DNA of 64,000 nt from Cryptomeria japonica. Lineage: Eukaryota > Streptophyta > Pinopsida > Cupressales > Cupressaceae. Below the pieces are notes generated by a model. It ran no database searches. It was given only the letters and a program-made list of their open reading frames with translations, and was not told the DNA's origin. Positions 12,545-24,649 of this stretch are shown here, piece after piece. The position numbers and the translations under genes were made by a program. Location of the stretch: NCBI RefSeq assembly GCF_030272615.1, contig NC_081409.1, forward strand, positions 618,497,255-618,561,254, in the 5' to 3' direction. Each line of letters begins with the position of its first letter. Within the stretch, counting starts at the first letter, position 1.

Positions 12545-12824
12545 AGGGAAATGAATGAAAATATGTATCATATGCCTATGCTTCCCTATGAAATGTCAAA
12601 TACAAATGTGCAATCTTTGTCGAATCACCATAGAGATTTCTTTGTGGAAAGATATAAGCCATTGAATTTTGATGGTATCCAAGGAGGGAAATGAATGAAA
12701 ATATGTATCATATGCCTATGCTTCCCTATGAAATGTCAAATACAAATGTGCAATCTTTGTCGAATCACCATAGAGATCTCTTTGTGGAAAGATATAAGCC
12801 ATTGAATTTTGATGGTATCCAAGG
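12545..12824 (+). repeat. Tandem 140-bp duplication in the gag region of H
   Basis: The block 12545-12684 is repeated head-to-tail at 12685-12824. I find a single difference (GAGATTTC versus GAGATCTC). Because 140 is not a multiple of three, it shifts the reading frame. The near identity contrasts with the strongly diverged LTRs, so the duplication is much younger than the element. Confidence 0.9.
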
Positions 12825-14096
12825 TTTCCTAAATCCTATTCTTGTAGGGGTTAGGGAATAATTACCATGATTTGATGGGAAAAGGTCAGAATTAATACGA
12901 TAGCATTTGCAGGAGTTTTCTGAGTTAAAGGAAAATTTTGAAATAAATTAAGAAGATGTTTTCATGAAGTTGTTTGTTCAGTGTTTGAAGGAAAATGCCA
13001 GAGATTGGTTTTCTTACATGCCAGTATGTTTTATCTCATCATGAGATTAGTTGAAGGTATCATTCATGGAAAATTTTGGTGAAAGAATTAATCCAAGATC
13101 AGTTATGAAAACATTCATGGGTATCTAGAAGGAAAAAGATGAGTTAGTACCTTCTTTTAATCTCATGTTTTCTAGGACATTGGATGATATTCCTAGCAGC
13201 TATAGACCAAATGATGTCGTATGCTTAGTAGTTTATCTGGTTGCATTTGATGAGGAAGAGAGTTAATTGTTGAGAAATAAGGATCCTAAGACCTTGCATC
13301 AGACTTATAGGATAGCAATGGATATTGAGAATAACTTGAAATATGGACTCCCTAGGGGTTATCTATCTACAAGGGTATGTTATCCAAAGATATTTGAGGC
13401 TGAAGTAAAGCATGAATCTGAATATAAAGAACCATGTCAAGGCCTTTATATCCCTATTGATAACATTAGTCCTGTTACTTATTATAATTTGAAAAAAAAT
13501 ATGAGTGAAGAGAACTTATCCCAGACAGTGGTTATTCCTCATATTGATGAAGGAGTTAATGAGAAAGTATCTGACAAATTGGATATAAAAATGGATATGG
13601 TGTAAATCACTTTACTGAAAGATAGCAACAATAATTTCTCCAAGAAGAGAACCTCGCATGAAATTGGTTTACAATCTTGTATTTTAGATAGATCTGATGG
13701 TGAGTATGAGGAATTGGAAAGTTTTATGTCTGAAATGGATGTAAGTCTGCAAGATTTTGATGATATGAATTCAGTCTTTTAGAAAATAGTTGTAAATGAT
13801 AATGAAAACTCAGATAATAAGATACCATCAGCTTTAGTTGATGAGATCAGTGAGATAGACAATTGAGTGGTATGTTTAAATAATGAGGAAGTCATATTAA
13901 ACCAGTTTAGGGATCAACCTTATAATGGTCTTGTTTTGTGCAAGGAGTTTGTTGCATTTGAAAAGTGGGAGTTTGAAGAGGATAAAAAGGATTATGCTAA
14001 AAGAAGTTCTCCTGATCTTCCAATGGATTTATACAAGATCGATCTGGAAACATTTATGACTAGTAAATGTGAGGATGATCTCCTCTTTGATTCTAC
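12545..14096 (+). pseudogene. Gag-like polyprotein of element H, part 1
   Basis: A Ty3/gypsy-type capsid core is recognisable around 12960-13260: LFVQCLKENARDWF, then FMENFGERINPRSV, then a DDIPSSYRPND segment, as in the Retrotrans_gag family. Downstream, about 280 residues are acidic and contain no zinc knuckle or protease. In-frame TAG/TGA stops at 13050, 13263, 13603, 13781 and 13863, and the tandem duplication, make it a pseudogene. The frame (codon starts at 13867 plus multiples of 3) runs up to base 14096, where G1 is inserted. It resumes at 28006 as ...DST|NIDIEYESVEF.... The function of the acidic extension is unknown. Confidence 0.7.
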
Positions 14097-15180
14097 TATT
14101 GACTCTAAATTTTGCTTTGGGGACGAACAGCCTTATGGGAAATTCAGTGTTGGGGAACCAAATTGTGCAAGGAAACACTGAATGACCTCCGAGATTGAGA
14201 AGCTGACTCTTCCTTGGGGTTTTGAGGAAAGGGAAAGGAGACAAATACTTTTTAAAAAGAGATGCTAAAATACTTAGGCGATACGCCAGATCATTAAGAG
14301 ACAATGAACTAACAGAAATAAAGAAACATACATAACTTCTGTAAGTCCATTCGATAATCCACAAATCTGGGTTGAGAACATTATCAAAAGCTACAACCAA
14401 ATTTACTTGAAAACATAAGGGAAACATTCATCACACATTCACAAGATAACAAGTATAGAAACATAGTTTAATCAGTGAAGTCTTGGATAGATATATTCCT
14501 AAAGTTTATCAGAGTTTTCAACAACAATAGCATAGAAAACACTATTAATAGTAGGCCAAAAGAGACATCATAAAGGTCATAGGAACAATCTGAATAATCT
14601 TCTTATAGCAAGACCAAAATAGTTTTTAAGGTTGGAAACAAAAGAAAACTCCTACTTAGCAAACTGGACTATTCCTTTCTTTTCTGTGTTCTCCAAAAAC
14701 TTCTCTCCTTCCTTCCTTGGCGACGAAGAACCCCGCATTTAAATAGGCCACCACTCCTAAAAATAGCTTCCCTAAAAGCCAAAAATGGCACAACCTCCTT
14801 TGAATAGAAAAACACGGCGTGTCACTACGAAGGCCACACCCAAAAAAACAAACCTTGCAACTTGACTTTTCACCCACAATGGACTGGAGGTTACCAAGAA
14901 CTAAAAAGATTCTGCCAGAAGAGAAAGGACTGCGGAAAAGGGCATAGCTACAAGAAACTGCTCACATACTACGCTAATGAGTGGGCCCGCCTAGAAGAAT
15001 AGTTAGCAAGCATTGCCATTTGTCACTCCCACGCTGCTTCAAAAACTAGACACCAAAGACATACCGAGGGAACAACGTCGGGCCACCAAGTGTCCCGCGC
15101 GCTCTGCCCTGCTGGCTAAAAAAAATGATCACAACCGGGCCCACCAAAAAAATTACATCGGGGGAAAATAAAGGTGAACA
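14097..15180 (-). repeat. 3' LTR of G1
   Basis: It is collinear with 26918-28000. Read on the minus strand it starts TGTTCACCTTTATTTTCC and ends at the position where the 5' LTR has GTGAACA. Here that end has decayed to GTCAATA. The TATA-like tract TATTTAAAT is conserved at 14737-14745 (minus). Confidence 0.88.
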
Positions 15181-15239
15181 TTTCTTGGCAACTATCAAGG
15201 GTGATTCTACCTTCAGAATAGAAGAACCCAAAATTACTG

Positions 15240-18200
15240 GTTTCACAGACTAGACCTCAAGCCACAACAGGATGGAAAAGATCAAAAGCCTACTGCAAAG
15301 GCAGCCACTTGTCTTAAGAGAGCGTAACTTGCGCTTCCAAATCTTGGAAATATTGCTCCAGGAAAATTACTTCATCCAAGGAAAGAAGTACAAGCTCTTC
15401 TTGGACCTGGTTCAGGAGGGCGGAGAGCTGGGCTAGAGGATGCAAAAGGCATTCTACCTCATTTACTAAAATAGGGCTTCCTAGCCGTGATAGGAAAAGT
15501 CTATCCTACTGCACATTCTCGATCTGCTACAATACTTGCTCGATCCGTAGCATAGAACCATCCATTGGGAAAGGAGAAGGTAAGCCTAGAGAAACAAATT
15601 TCTTGACACACCGTTTAATGTCTGGTACTAAAAATTGCAAAGGCGTCAGAGCGGCTGACATCTGCATAATTATCCTATGGTGGTTTATGAAGACATTAGT
15701 CTTTTTGATTAATTGTTGGTGATCTATGATCCCTTTCTCCCTAAGCTCCTCCTCTTGAGTAGAATAAAGAAACTAAATAAGATTCTAGGCTATTGGGAAC
15801 TTCGGACCAATGATAAGCATAGAATTATTAATAAGGTGCCCAGCCTCGGCATAGAGGGACTGCGCATCACTGAGAAATATTAACACCGGCTGCAAGGATG
15901 GGCAGTACTACTTTACTTTTTCCCAATGGGAAACATACAACTCTGTTAGCATGGTGGAGAAGTCTGGAGCCATCGGTTGCGGGGGTGGGAGGTTCATCAA
16001 TCGAGATATCTCATTATCTTTCCCAATCATCTCCTGCTGGAGTTGTTGGATTTTGTTTTGCTCAATAGCCACTTGATTTTCTAAGGCTAATATTTTTGCC
16101 TCCCCAGTCCTGACGGTCTGTTGCAACTGTAATGTATGGTTCTGCTCCTGCTGTAGAAGAGTCTCCAATTCTGAAACGCATTTGCCAGATTGTTCAAGAC
16201 TAGCTTCTCTTGCTTTCAACTCAGCTTCAAAATTCATCTTCTTGTCCAACCGTGATACCTAAGCTTCACTCAGTTGATGGGCATAACCTTATTTAAGAAG
16301 AATTTCTTCGTGCAATTACATCTGAACCTGGGTGACATCCCTTGAAGCAGCTTTCAATCGTTGTATCTCAGAGTCTTTATCTTGTAATTTCTTTAGGGCT
16401 ACATTTCTTGTCACTTCTTGACATTTTAGCTAGGAACCTACGCTGTTAAGGGCCGACTGCAACTTTCCTTTCTCTGAATTAGCTTGAGTTAGTAGACTCT
16501 GCAGACGATTTATCTCTGATACCCTAGCCTTATCTTCCTTCCTTTGCTAGGAAAGGGAATCGCGGAGGCTAACATTTTCTGCTTGGAGCTTTTCTGAACG
16601 ATGACTCTTCTTAATAAAGTCTGTGGACACTGCTTTAGAAGTTTCTTTCATCATTCCAACCTTGTCGGATTCTATGGCACTTTGGAGACTAACACCCATT
16701 GCTTGTAGCTCATAATCATCGGGCCTCATCTGAGATTTCTGGCTTGTCAACCTTGGGAACTAGATTTGCAAAGCAAAGGCAATCTCTTTGTTCATTGAAA
16801 TGGGTCTATAGACGAGGACGAGCATGATGAGAACCTTCCTTCTCCTTCCTCTTATTTTCTTTATTCAAACCAATGGATTTATCATAAACAACCTGCTGCT
16901 GGAAACTATCCAGATGATCAATGGCTTGACCTACAAAAACTGCACCAGGAGGGACAGCGAAAGGCAAATGTGAAAAAGGGGCAATGAAAGAGGATTGGAC
17001 CAGATGAGTCACTGCTAGCAGGGAAAATAATAGGACAAAAGGGGAGCCCACTAATGGGAAGGAACTAGTGGATGCCGCAGCCATACTCTAGGGGAATACT
17101 CTTCAAAACCTAGCCTACACGACACAGGGACTGCTTCTAATGTGGGCGACTGAAAAGTTGTAGATATGGGGATTGCACCTGGGAAAGGAATGGAGGCTTA
17201 TGTGAGTATGTCTTGGGGATTAATGGTCATACCTGCTAGGGCCAAAGTAAGAGTAGTAGGGACTAAGGTTTGCATGATAGGTGCGAGAGTAGCTGCAAGG
17301 ACATCCAGAGAATGGGAAGAGGGGAAAAAGGGACGTACCTGATTGGTCGAAGGCTGCAGTGGTTGAAGATCTGTAGATGTTGTCATTGATGTATTAGGTT
17401 CAACCCCTTCTGACCCACTGAGATATGGCTTCTTCCTTAGGGGGGCCTCAGAAGACTGCTTCTCAGACCGCCTCTTACTAGACTGTGAATGAGGTCTGTG
17501 GGTTGCACTATCTAAAGAAAGAAGGATTTCTGGCTCCTGCCCTTCGATATTTATAATCCCAACTTCCTGCTGAGTAGCTATCTTGGGAGATGAGTCTCTG
17601 TGCGAGGAACTATCACCTGTCTCATCATAGGATTTATTTACCTTACTCCATTCCTGCTCAAAACGCTCATCCAGGGGTGCATTTCCAAGGCTAGCTCTAA
17701 GTTGATTTACTTCCTGACAATAGACCCAAAAATTTTCCCTTTTCTTTTTGGGCTAGGATAAAGTTTTCATACCCTCCAACAATGCCTAAGGAATAGACTT
17801 TGTGGGGTTGAACCTTTGTACTGGGGTATAAAATTTTAACCACGAGGGGTGATCCAAAATAGGAAAATCATGAGGACCCACATATTTGCTTGGGTCGTCA
17901 ACCTGGGGGTTGGTACGTTCCACCCATGAGTCTTGAGGCTCATGCCTCACAGTGTTTTTCCCTGTACTTAAGTAGCCATCAGGGTCGTAACTCCAAGAGT
18001 CATCAATTACCATGAAACCCAGTTGCATCATCTTTGAAGTCAGGGTTTCCTCAACAACTTTTCTTCTTACTAGGGTAATTAGGCCAATGGTCTTGTTATC
18101 CTATGTAATGGAGGTATTGTGCTTCCCAGAGCCAATTGCTTGCTCGACTCTTTCCAGCTACCTTGCCATTTCCAGAGCTAGGGTTCTGTTAGTCACGTAA

Positions 18201-19351
18201 GTAGGTAGCCGGAATGGCTCTTCAAAGAAACCATGTACGTGGATGAAAGAGAAATTAGGGCCCATGAACCAATCACAAGGAGGGTGTTCATTTTACATCC
18301 AGTTCATCTGAACGTATGAGAAATGGGTGAGAGGTTCATTGGGAATCACTCCAAAATCCTTGAGCATGGGAGCCAAGAACAAATCTAAAAACTGATAGGA
18401 GTCATAAGAGGCCAGCAACAGAGGCATCCAACAAGACACTGGCATTACATTTCCTACCTCATCAAAAGTGTCCAAGCACATGAACTATGCAAAGAAAGAT
18501 TCATTCTGATGCAGAAGCAGATGCACCAATACTAAAGAGAACCTAAAACGTTGCAATGGTTGAAACTCGGATAACTACTTGACCATGGCCTTAGTGATAG
18601 TCGTGGAGAAGTCGAAGTGGAAAGGTTCCCTTTACTTCCTACATTTAAAAAGAAATCCCATCATGAAAGTTGTGATATCCTGGTCATTATCATGACCACG
18701 TAGCCATGCCAGGGTAGATGAGATATCTCTAAGGTCATCTTGTTTCAGATCGTTGTATGACAAAGGGAACTTTGGAAGCCCTGCTGACAAACTCCGGTTG
18801 AGGGCGTTTTGACAGAAAGTTAACACATCTCTCTTGGTGCTCCAAAATTCCTCTATGGATTTTTCCAAGAAAACTTCAATATTTTCCAAGATTGGGGAGC
18901 ATAGCATTTCCCTAATGGCCTCCAGAGATATGATCAGTTTCAGGTGCGAGCCGCTGATAGAAAATGAGGTGGGATCAAAAACCTCCGCACAGGCGGCCAC
19001 AAGTTTAGGATGGTAGGGAACTACGGGGACCAAAGATTAGGGAGCACCACTCTTGTAGAAATGCACCGCAATAGAATGAGGATCATTTCTATGATGCAAC
19101 ATCCTCGAACAAGTGGCCTCTCTAAGGTTTTTGGGCTACTATCGGATCTTAGGCTCATAGATGTTTTCTAAGGAATCTAGAACAACCGATGAGTTTCGGG
19201 TCATCATTTTCTTTTTGGCCTTTGTCTTTGGATAATCCTTCTTTGGTGGAATGGCATGAGAGGAGTAAGATAGTTCCTTGAAAATATCAACCCAGAAACC
19301 TCTGGGAGCAGCTTTTGTAGATGAACCCTCAGAATCCATCAAGGCAGACAA
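15240..19351 (-). pseudogene. Long sense accessory ORF after integrase (G1)
   Basis: Successive open segments at 19351-19139, 19033-18632, 18481-18293, 18031-17786, 17386-17198, 16750-16547 and 16249-15908 share one minus frame separated by single stops, so this was one protein of roughly 1300 residues. A compensated frame slip covers about 17090-16815. The first about 450 residues look globular and hydrophobic (RFRFSLVLVHLLLHQ near 18540, VMPVSCWMPLLLASYDSYQF near 18420). A Ser/Pro/Thr-rich middle follows (about 17700-17200), then about 300 residues of coiled coil (QQEQNHTLQLQQTVR near 16130) and a short C-terminal domain. I see no clear signal peptide or membrane anchor, so it is not env-like. 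Extra ORFs at this position are known in Tat elements; this family I do not recognise. Confidence 0.7.
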
Positions 19352-19919
19352 TCATCCTTTCCTGTGTTGTTATCAAAATAGAGATAAGGAATAGAAACCT
19401 GCACGTCTTCCTCTGGCCTCACTCCTTGGCAACAAAATGAATAGATTGATGACCAGGAGAGCCTTTGAACTTTTAAATGCATGACATGCCTTGTTTTTTG
19501 TGAAAGCTAAGGCTCGGCTTACACACGCGCCAACTCAAAATTCTGCTGCGATCAACCTCCATGAATGAGGGGAGTCATCATTCCCACTTTCCAAAAAAAA
19601 AACTATTTGGTTGATTTGGCGTTCCTCGGGAAAAGTTCCTTAGGCAAAATCTTTCTTTAATCAAGAGGATCAGTTAGGAATAATGGCTGCTTGAGCTGAA
19701 ATAGGCTAGTGGAGCTTTCGCATTTAAAGGTGACGTACATGAAAGTACGTATGGCTCTTTGTTTCCATCCATTCCTCTTTTCAAAGTGACTGACTAAACA
19801 CCGATATCTTAGAAATAATCCCATTCATGTGACGCAAATTAATAGAGGTGTGACAGAGACATTAAAATGGGACAAGGGTAAGCTCAAGTTGCCGATTGCT
19901 TACTTGCCAAGATTTTTGC

Positions 19920-19927
19920 TATAAATA
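19920..19927 (+). promoter_or_regulatory. TATA box upstream of the antisense ORF of G1
   Basis: TATAAATA is followed 43 bases later by an ATG at 19970 on the plus strand, opposite to all G1 structural genes. This is a normal plant core-promoter spacing. Transcription itself is inferred. Confidence 0.5.
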
Positions 19928-19969
19928 TGTCTTTTTAGACATTCTTTCATCACAACGTGAGCTATAACG

Positions 19970-20642
19970 ATGGAGTTTCTGAAGAAATGGATACTCCGGT
20001 TCGACTCATCAGTAGAAGGGCACAAGTCACTTTCCTAGGGAATATATCAGACCGAAGGATGCAAGGGATGACGAGAAGGAAAAATCCATTAATAATTGCT
20101 GCCATCAAATGGATACTAGGGGAAGATTTCATTGGCAATCCAAACTGATACCAGGTGAATACGGATATTTGCTTGTGCTTCGTGGCTTCTCTGTTGGATT
20201 GCGGCCAATCTGGGCTACTGGCAGTGTAGCTAACTCAAGCACTCTTTCCTCTAGATTATCTAGGAGGCCTTGAAGATATAGTCGTGTATCATGTACCTTT
20301 CCTTGGACTCCCTGTGGCATTTGACTTAGAGCGCTTCATCTTACAAAATGAAGAAGTGAGGTGGCATCCACTTATCATGGCTTGAAAATCATGTCATTGT
20401 CTTCCCATAGGTACCGCACCAAGCTAGCTATAGAGTTTCTCCTACGAGTACATATGATGGTCCCCATTTCAGAAGGCATGGAATGGTATATTGGCTTCAG
20501 GGACTATATCTTCCCAAGAGTCCTACTGTCGGATCAGCCTCCTAACCTGGTGGTTATATTCATGCACGGGGAGCCTGAGAGTTCTTCTAATTCAGAATGG
20601 CTAGGAGAAGAAGGGGACTCTGATACTAAAGCTAGCCTCTGA
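19970..20642 (+). pseudogene. Antisense ORF between integrase and accessory ORF (G1)
   Basis: Starting at ATG 19970 (MEFLKKWILRF...), plausible protein continues through several frame slips: GEYGYLLVLRGFSVGLRPIW (about 20155-20215), DIVVYHVPFLGLPVAFDLER (about 20275-20335), and EGMEWYIGFRDYIFPRVLLS near 20475-20540. It ends in an acidic Ser/Glu-rich tail with a stop at 20641. An AAATAAA-like signal follows at about 20810. Antisense extra ORFs in this interval are documented in plant Tat elements; here the product is unrecognised. The frames need at least two slips, so confidence is moderate. Confidence 0.5.
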
Positions 20643-20899
20643 GAAGAGTGGTAAAGCATGACTTGCGCTTGAAACTATAAGATGTAAACAAGAGAGAGGC
20701 CGAGGGCCCGCACATTTTGTAACAATATACGAGAAAGACTTAATATAATGATTTTACTTTTTCTTTATCTAGTCTCTCTTTCCTAATGCTTGTTGAGCTG
20801 GAAATAATTAAAATAAATACACACCACACATATGCACATAGTATACACTATTTACATGGAAAGGGGAAGGGACCCTTAATAATAAGGCTTAAGATGAAA
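20643..20899. other. Spacer between antisense ORF and integrase end (G1)
   Basis: AT-rich spacer with a possible plus-strand polyadenylation signal near 20810. No coding motif is seen. Confidence 0.4.
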
Positions 20900-22275
20900 A
20901 CTGTTAACCGAGATGGAGAGGGAGTCTACATTCATGTCCTCTAACTCAAAAGCGTGGAAACCCTTACATCCTATGATATGGAAAGGACACTCCTATAGGC
21001 AGTCAAACTTGGTGTGCTGACCTGGCTTCGCCATCCTCTCATTGTACTTCAGAACAAGGTCTTTGAGGGCGAATATAACATCAGAACTCGTTTTACTATC
21101 GAACCACCTTTTTATGACTTCTTGCCTATCCTGGAGAGTTGTGAAGGCGACTTCCCTTGCTTCCTCTAACTCTATAATCTCCGCTAGCCTTATGGCCATT
21201 AGGCCATTTTCGGCGATATCCATAGATTTTAGCAACTATAACGCCATAATTTCCAGTGACAGAGGAAAGAATGCATCTTTCCCGTATACTAGCTTGTACG
21301 GGGAAGTTTTGAGAATCTGCTTGGGTGTTATGCAATCAGCCCATAATGCACTCCTTAGGTGATGGTGCCACTCCCTCTTATATTCTGTGCCTATCATCTT
21401 GATAAGTCAGATCAGGTTCTTGTTAGTAGATTCTACCAGACTGTTCCCTTGGGGGTAGTAGTTAGAGGAGGTTTTGAGATAAATACCTTTGCTAAGAGCT
21501 AACTATGTGGTTCACGAGCTAGTGAATGTACGTGTGTTATCTGATATAACAATTTTTGGGGGACCGTATCGACAAGTCAGTTCTTCTAGGAAAGATAGTA
21601 CTTCATTTTCAATTGAATTCTGCAGGGGAACGACTTCAGACCATCTGGTGAAATAGTCGGTGGCAGTCAGGATCCATTTATGTCTAGTTGAACTTGGAGG
21701 ATTGATCATCCCGGCAAAATTGAGACCCCATTGAGCAAAAGGCTCTTCAACTGACATAGGCCTGAGTGGCATGGCTGAATTCTTACCCCTCCCTGCATAA
21801 TATTGGCATTCTTTACATCCTCTTACTAGAGTGTATACATCTTTGAACATGGATGACGAAAAGTATCTGGCTTGAGTAATTTTGATCGCGGTTGTAGGTG
21901 CAGAGAAATGGCCTCTTGAGGGGCCGTAGTGAAATTCTTGGAGAATTTTATTAGCTTGGCCTGGTCCACACATCGGAGTAGAACTCCATCGAAATTTCTT
22001 TTGAAAAGAATTTCATTTATGAGGTGAAAACCGCTGTTTTGGAGTTGATAGAATCTCCTCTTGGCCGGGGGAAGATTTTTGGGAAAGGTCCCTGTCTTCA
22101 TGAATTTTTTTCTTTTGTCAATGCAACTTTCGCTGGGGGTGTTGGGCATAAACATAACTATCTCTTCTAAGATGGCTTCAAAACCATGGGGTTCACTGTC
22201 CTGCACTATATACTCACATAAACCTCTCCCGCAGACCAGCTTTGTGGGCTTGATGTCGACATCGTATTCTAGCAT
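20900..22275 (-). pseudogene. Integrase of G1
   Basis: The product inserts retrotransposon cDNA into the genome. An N-terminal zinc-binding region (EFHYGPSRGHFSAP ... CKECQYY) is followed by the catalytic triad: Asp in TATDYFTRW, Asp in IVISDNTRTF and Glu in YYPQGNSLVESTNK. KLVYGKDAFFPLSLEI and a C-terminal domain extend to about 20900. A frameshift lies near 21975, where the frame of the preceding polyprotein ends and the integrase frame begins. Several stops lie at about 21507-21345 between the second Asp and the Glu region. It was formerly part of the gag-pol polyprotein. Confidence 0.88.
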
Positions 22276-22284
22276 CTTGGTGAT

Positions 22285-23715
22285 CTAATTTGCTCTTTTT
22301 TCTGTGATGTCGCCCTCCATGATGTATTCTCTTATTGTAGGATGAGCTACATACACTGTGGTCTTATTATAGGAAATGAAATGCCTGAATTTCTTCAGTC
22401 CTTTTATGGTAGCTAAGGCTTGCTTTTCCACAAAGTTATAGAAAAGCTCATAATCTTTGAGAGTTTTTGAATGGAAAGCGATAGGGTGCTCTCCTCCCTT
22501 TTGGGTGTCCTTTTGAGTTAGCACCATGGCGATACTATGCTGATCAGAATAGACATACATTATGAAATCCTTCAACATGTCTGGATTAGATAATACTGGA
22601 GTTGCACAGATGGCATGCTTTATTTGGTTGAAGGCATTTTTGGCTTCAGCAGTCCATTTAAAATGTATATCTTTCTTAAGCATGAGGGTGATAGGTCTTA
22701 TTATCCCAGCGAAGTCGGAAATGAAACGACTGACAAAATTAACCTTTCCCAAGAATGATTGCACTCCCTTTTTGTTGACCGGAAGGGGAATCTCTTTAAT
22801 AGCCTTGACCCGGTTAGGGTCGATAGAGACGCCTTCTTTAGAAACCATATGCCCTAGCAACTTCCCTTGAGGAACTCCAAAAATACACTTTTTGGGGTTC
22901 AAGGAGATCCCAAATTCAAGACATTTTTGCAGGACTAACTCAAGATGTTCAAAATGATCCTCCCAGTGTTTAGAAAACATAGTTAGGTCATCTAAATATA
23001 TCAAGATAATCTTATTTATTAGCTCTTTGAAAGCCAAATCCATGGCCCTTTGGAAAGTGGCCCCAGCGTTTGACAAGCCGAAGGGCAGCTTTTGATATGC
23101 AAATATTCCCCACTTGGTGGTGAAAGTGGTCTTGTGTTGATCCTCCATTTTGACACTTACCTGATTATATCCTGAGAAACCAACGAGCATAGAGAACATT
23201 TTTGATCTAGATATAGTGCTTAATAATTGCTCCATTGACGGCAAGGGATAATGATCTTTGAGCGATACTCGATTCAGGTCCTAAAAATCCACACAGAGTC
23301 AAATATCTCGATTCTTTTTCCTCATAGGGACCAGATTTGACACCCATGTACTATGTTTTATAGGGTAAATAATCCTTGACTCAATCAGTTTCTTCAACTC
23401 TTGAGCCATGAGGGATTTGATCTTGGGATTAACAGGTCTCTATTTTTGTCGAACTAGCTTAGCTTCATTTGTGAGTTTGATGGTGTGGTGAATGATGCTA
23501 GGATTGTAACCTTTTAAATCATCATAAGACCAAGCCATGACGCCTTCATACTCATCACAGTATCGAGCCAATTTCGCCCTGTCTTCAGAGGAAACACCTT
23601 TGCCCACTTTGAGGATTCTTCCGCTTCCAACTAACATTTCAACATAATCTCCTTTGTCTGTTGTGAGCTTCCTCTTATTCTTCTTAACATACTCATGATC
23701 AAACAAATTCTCCAA
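22285..23715 (-). pseudogene. Reverse transcriptase and gypsy RNase H of G1
   Basis: RT copies the element RNA. Blocks visible in order are GVMAWSYDDLKGYNP, NRVSLKDHYPLPSMEQLLST, VGFSGYNQVSVKMEDQHKTTF, KLPFGLSNAGATFQRAMD, and the active site YLDDLTMFSK near 22980. The thumb follows (KAIKEIPLP, QSFLGKVNFVSRFI), then the gypsy RNase H: MYVYSDQHSIAMVL, HPIAFHSKTLKDYE. Stops lie between 23440 and 23244 and after 22285. The reading frame is the same as for gag and protease, as expected for one polyprotein. Confidence 0.92.
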
Positions 23716-23859
23716 GGTGGTCAGACCATTAGGGAGCTTGTTGGATTTTAGCTAGATAATCTAGTTTCTGTAAGCTTCTTTAACTCTGGGTTGTAGGTGG
23801 TCGGCAAATTCTCCCAATCTTTGAATACATAGAGCAATTTACTCATCACTTTCAAAAAC

Positions 23860-24633
23860 CTACCAATATGTATCATTATCAGGAACACCTAGATGGACCA
23901 CCATGTTGACTGCTGAGTGGCCAACCAAGAGGTCTACAGCTGGATCAAAATGAGCTCCTATGGTTGCCATGTGATCTACTTTAGTATTTACTATCTGGGG
24001 AATTCTTGTGATATTGAAAGCATCAAAACTTTCTATTAAATCCCAGACTCTGGAGTGGTAGGATCTCATACGGACATGCTTGGCACTGGATATCCCTTGA
24101 ACTTGGTGTACTACTAATTCAGAATCACCGAAGACTTTAAGCTTCTTGATGCCCATTTTTTTTGCCATGTTCAGACCTTGAATTAGCCCTTCGTACTCTG
24201 CTTCATTTATCAAACACACAAACTACAGTCAGAAAGACGTTCGGATTTGATCACCCATAGGAGGGGTGAGACAAACTCCAGCTCTAGAGCCCATTTTGCA
24301 TTTGGTGCTGTCAAAGTGTAGGGTCCATAGTGTCGAAGACAACTGATCTTTGGAGAATGGATCCTTGGTGAGTTTTGGGATTAGCTGATCCTCTTCAAAA
24401 ATGCAATAAGTTCCTAGGTTGGTGGCATAGTAATTAGAGAAGGGATCAGAGTCTATGAACCCATTTAGGAAAGGTTCTTGTTCGGGTGGGATTTCCTCGA
24501 TTACTTCTTCATCTTCTAAAAGTTCTACCACCTTTCGCTCATCATGGGTTATAAAGGTGTGAGTAGGCTCGAAATTGATCAAGGCTTGGTCAGCTATATG
24601 CTCAGCGTGAAGAGGTTCTAAAAGGATCTTCAT
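23860..24633 (-). pseudogene. Extra RNase H domain upstream of RT (G1)
   Basis: RNase H motifs are clear: LWTLHFDSTKCKMGSRAG (first Asp, about 24340-24290), EAEYEGLIQGLNMAKKMG (Glu, about 24200), KVFGDSELVVHQVQG (Asp, about 24135) and a final DHMA (about 23970). This is the plant/archaeal-type second RNase H typical of Tat elements. It lies between protease and RT here, whereas in G2 the equivalent lies between the gypsy RNase H and integrase. One stop region near 24225 interrupts it. The first Gly of the usual FDGSKC motif has become Ser-Thr (FDSTKC). Confidence 0.85.
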
Positions 24634-24649
24634 CTTAGCACCGTGTCAG

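Noticed and set aside
16806-17084. Hydrophobic segment suggesting an env-like transmembrane protein in G1
   Set aside because: It is in a slipped frame within the accessory ORF, with no signal peptide, second anchor or cleavage site; the rest of the protein is globular and coiled coil.
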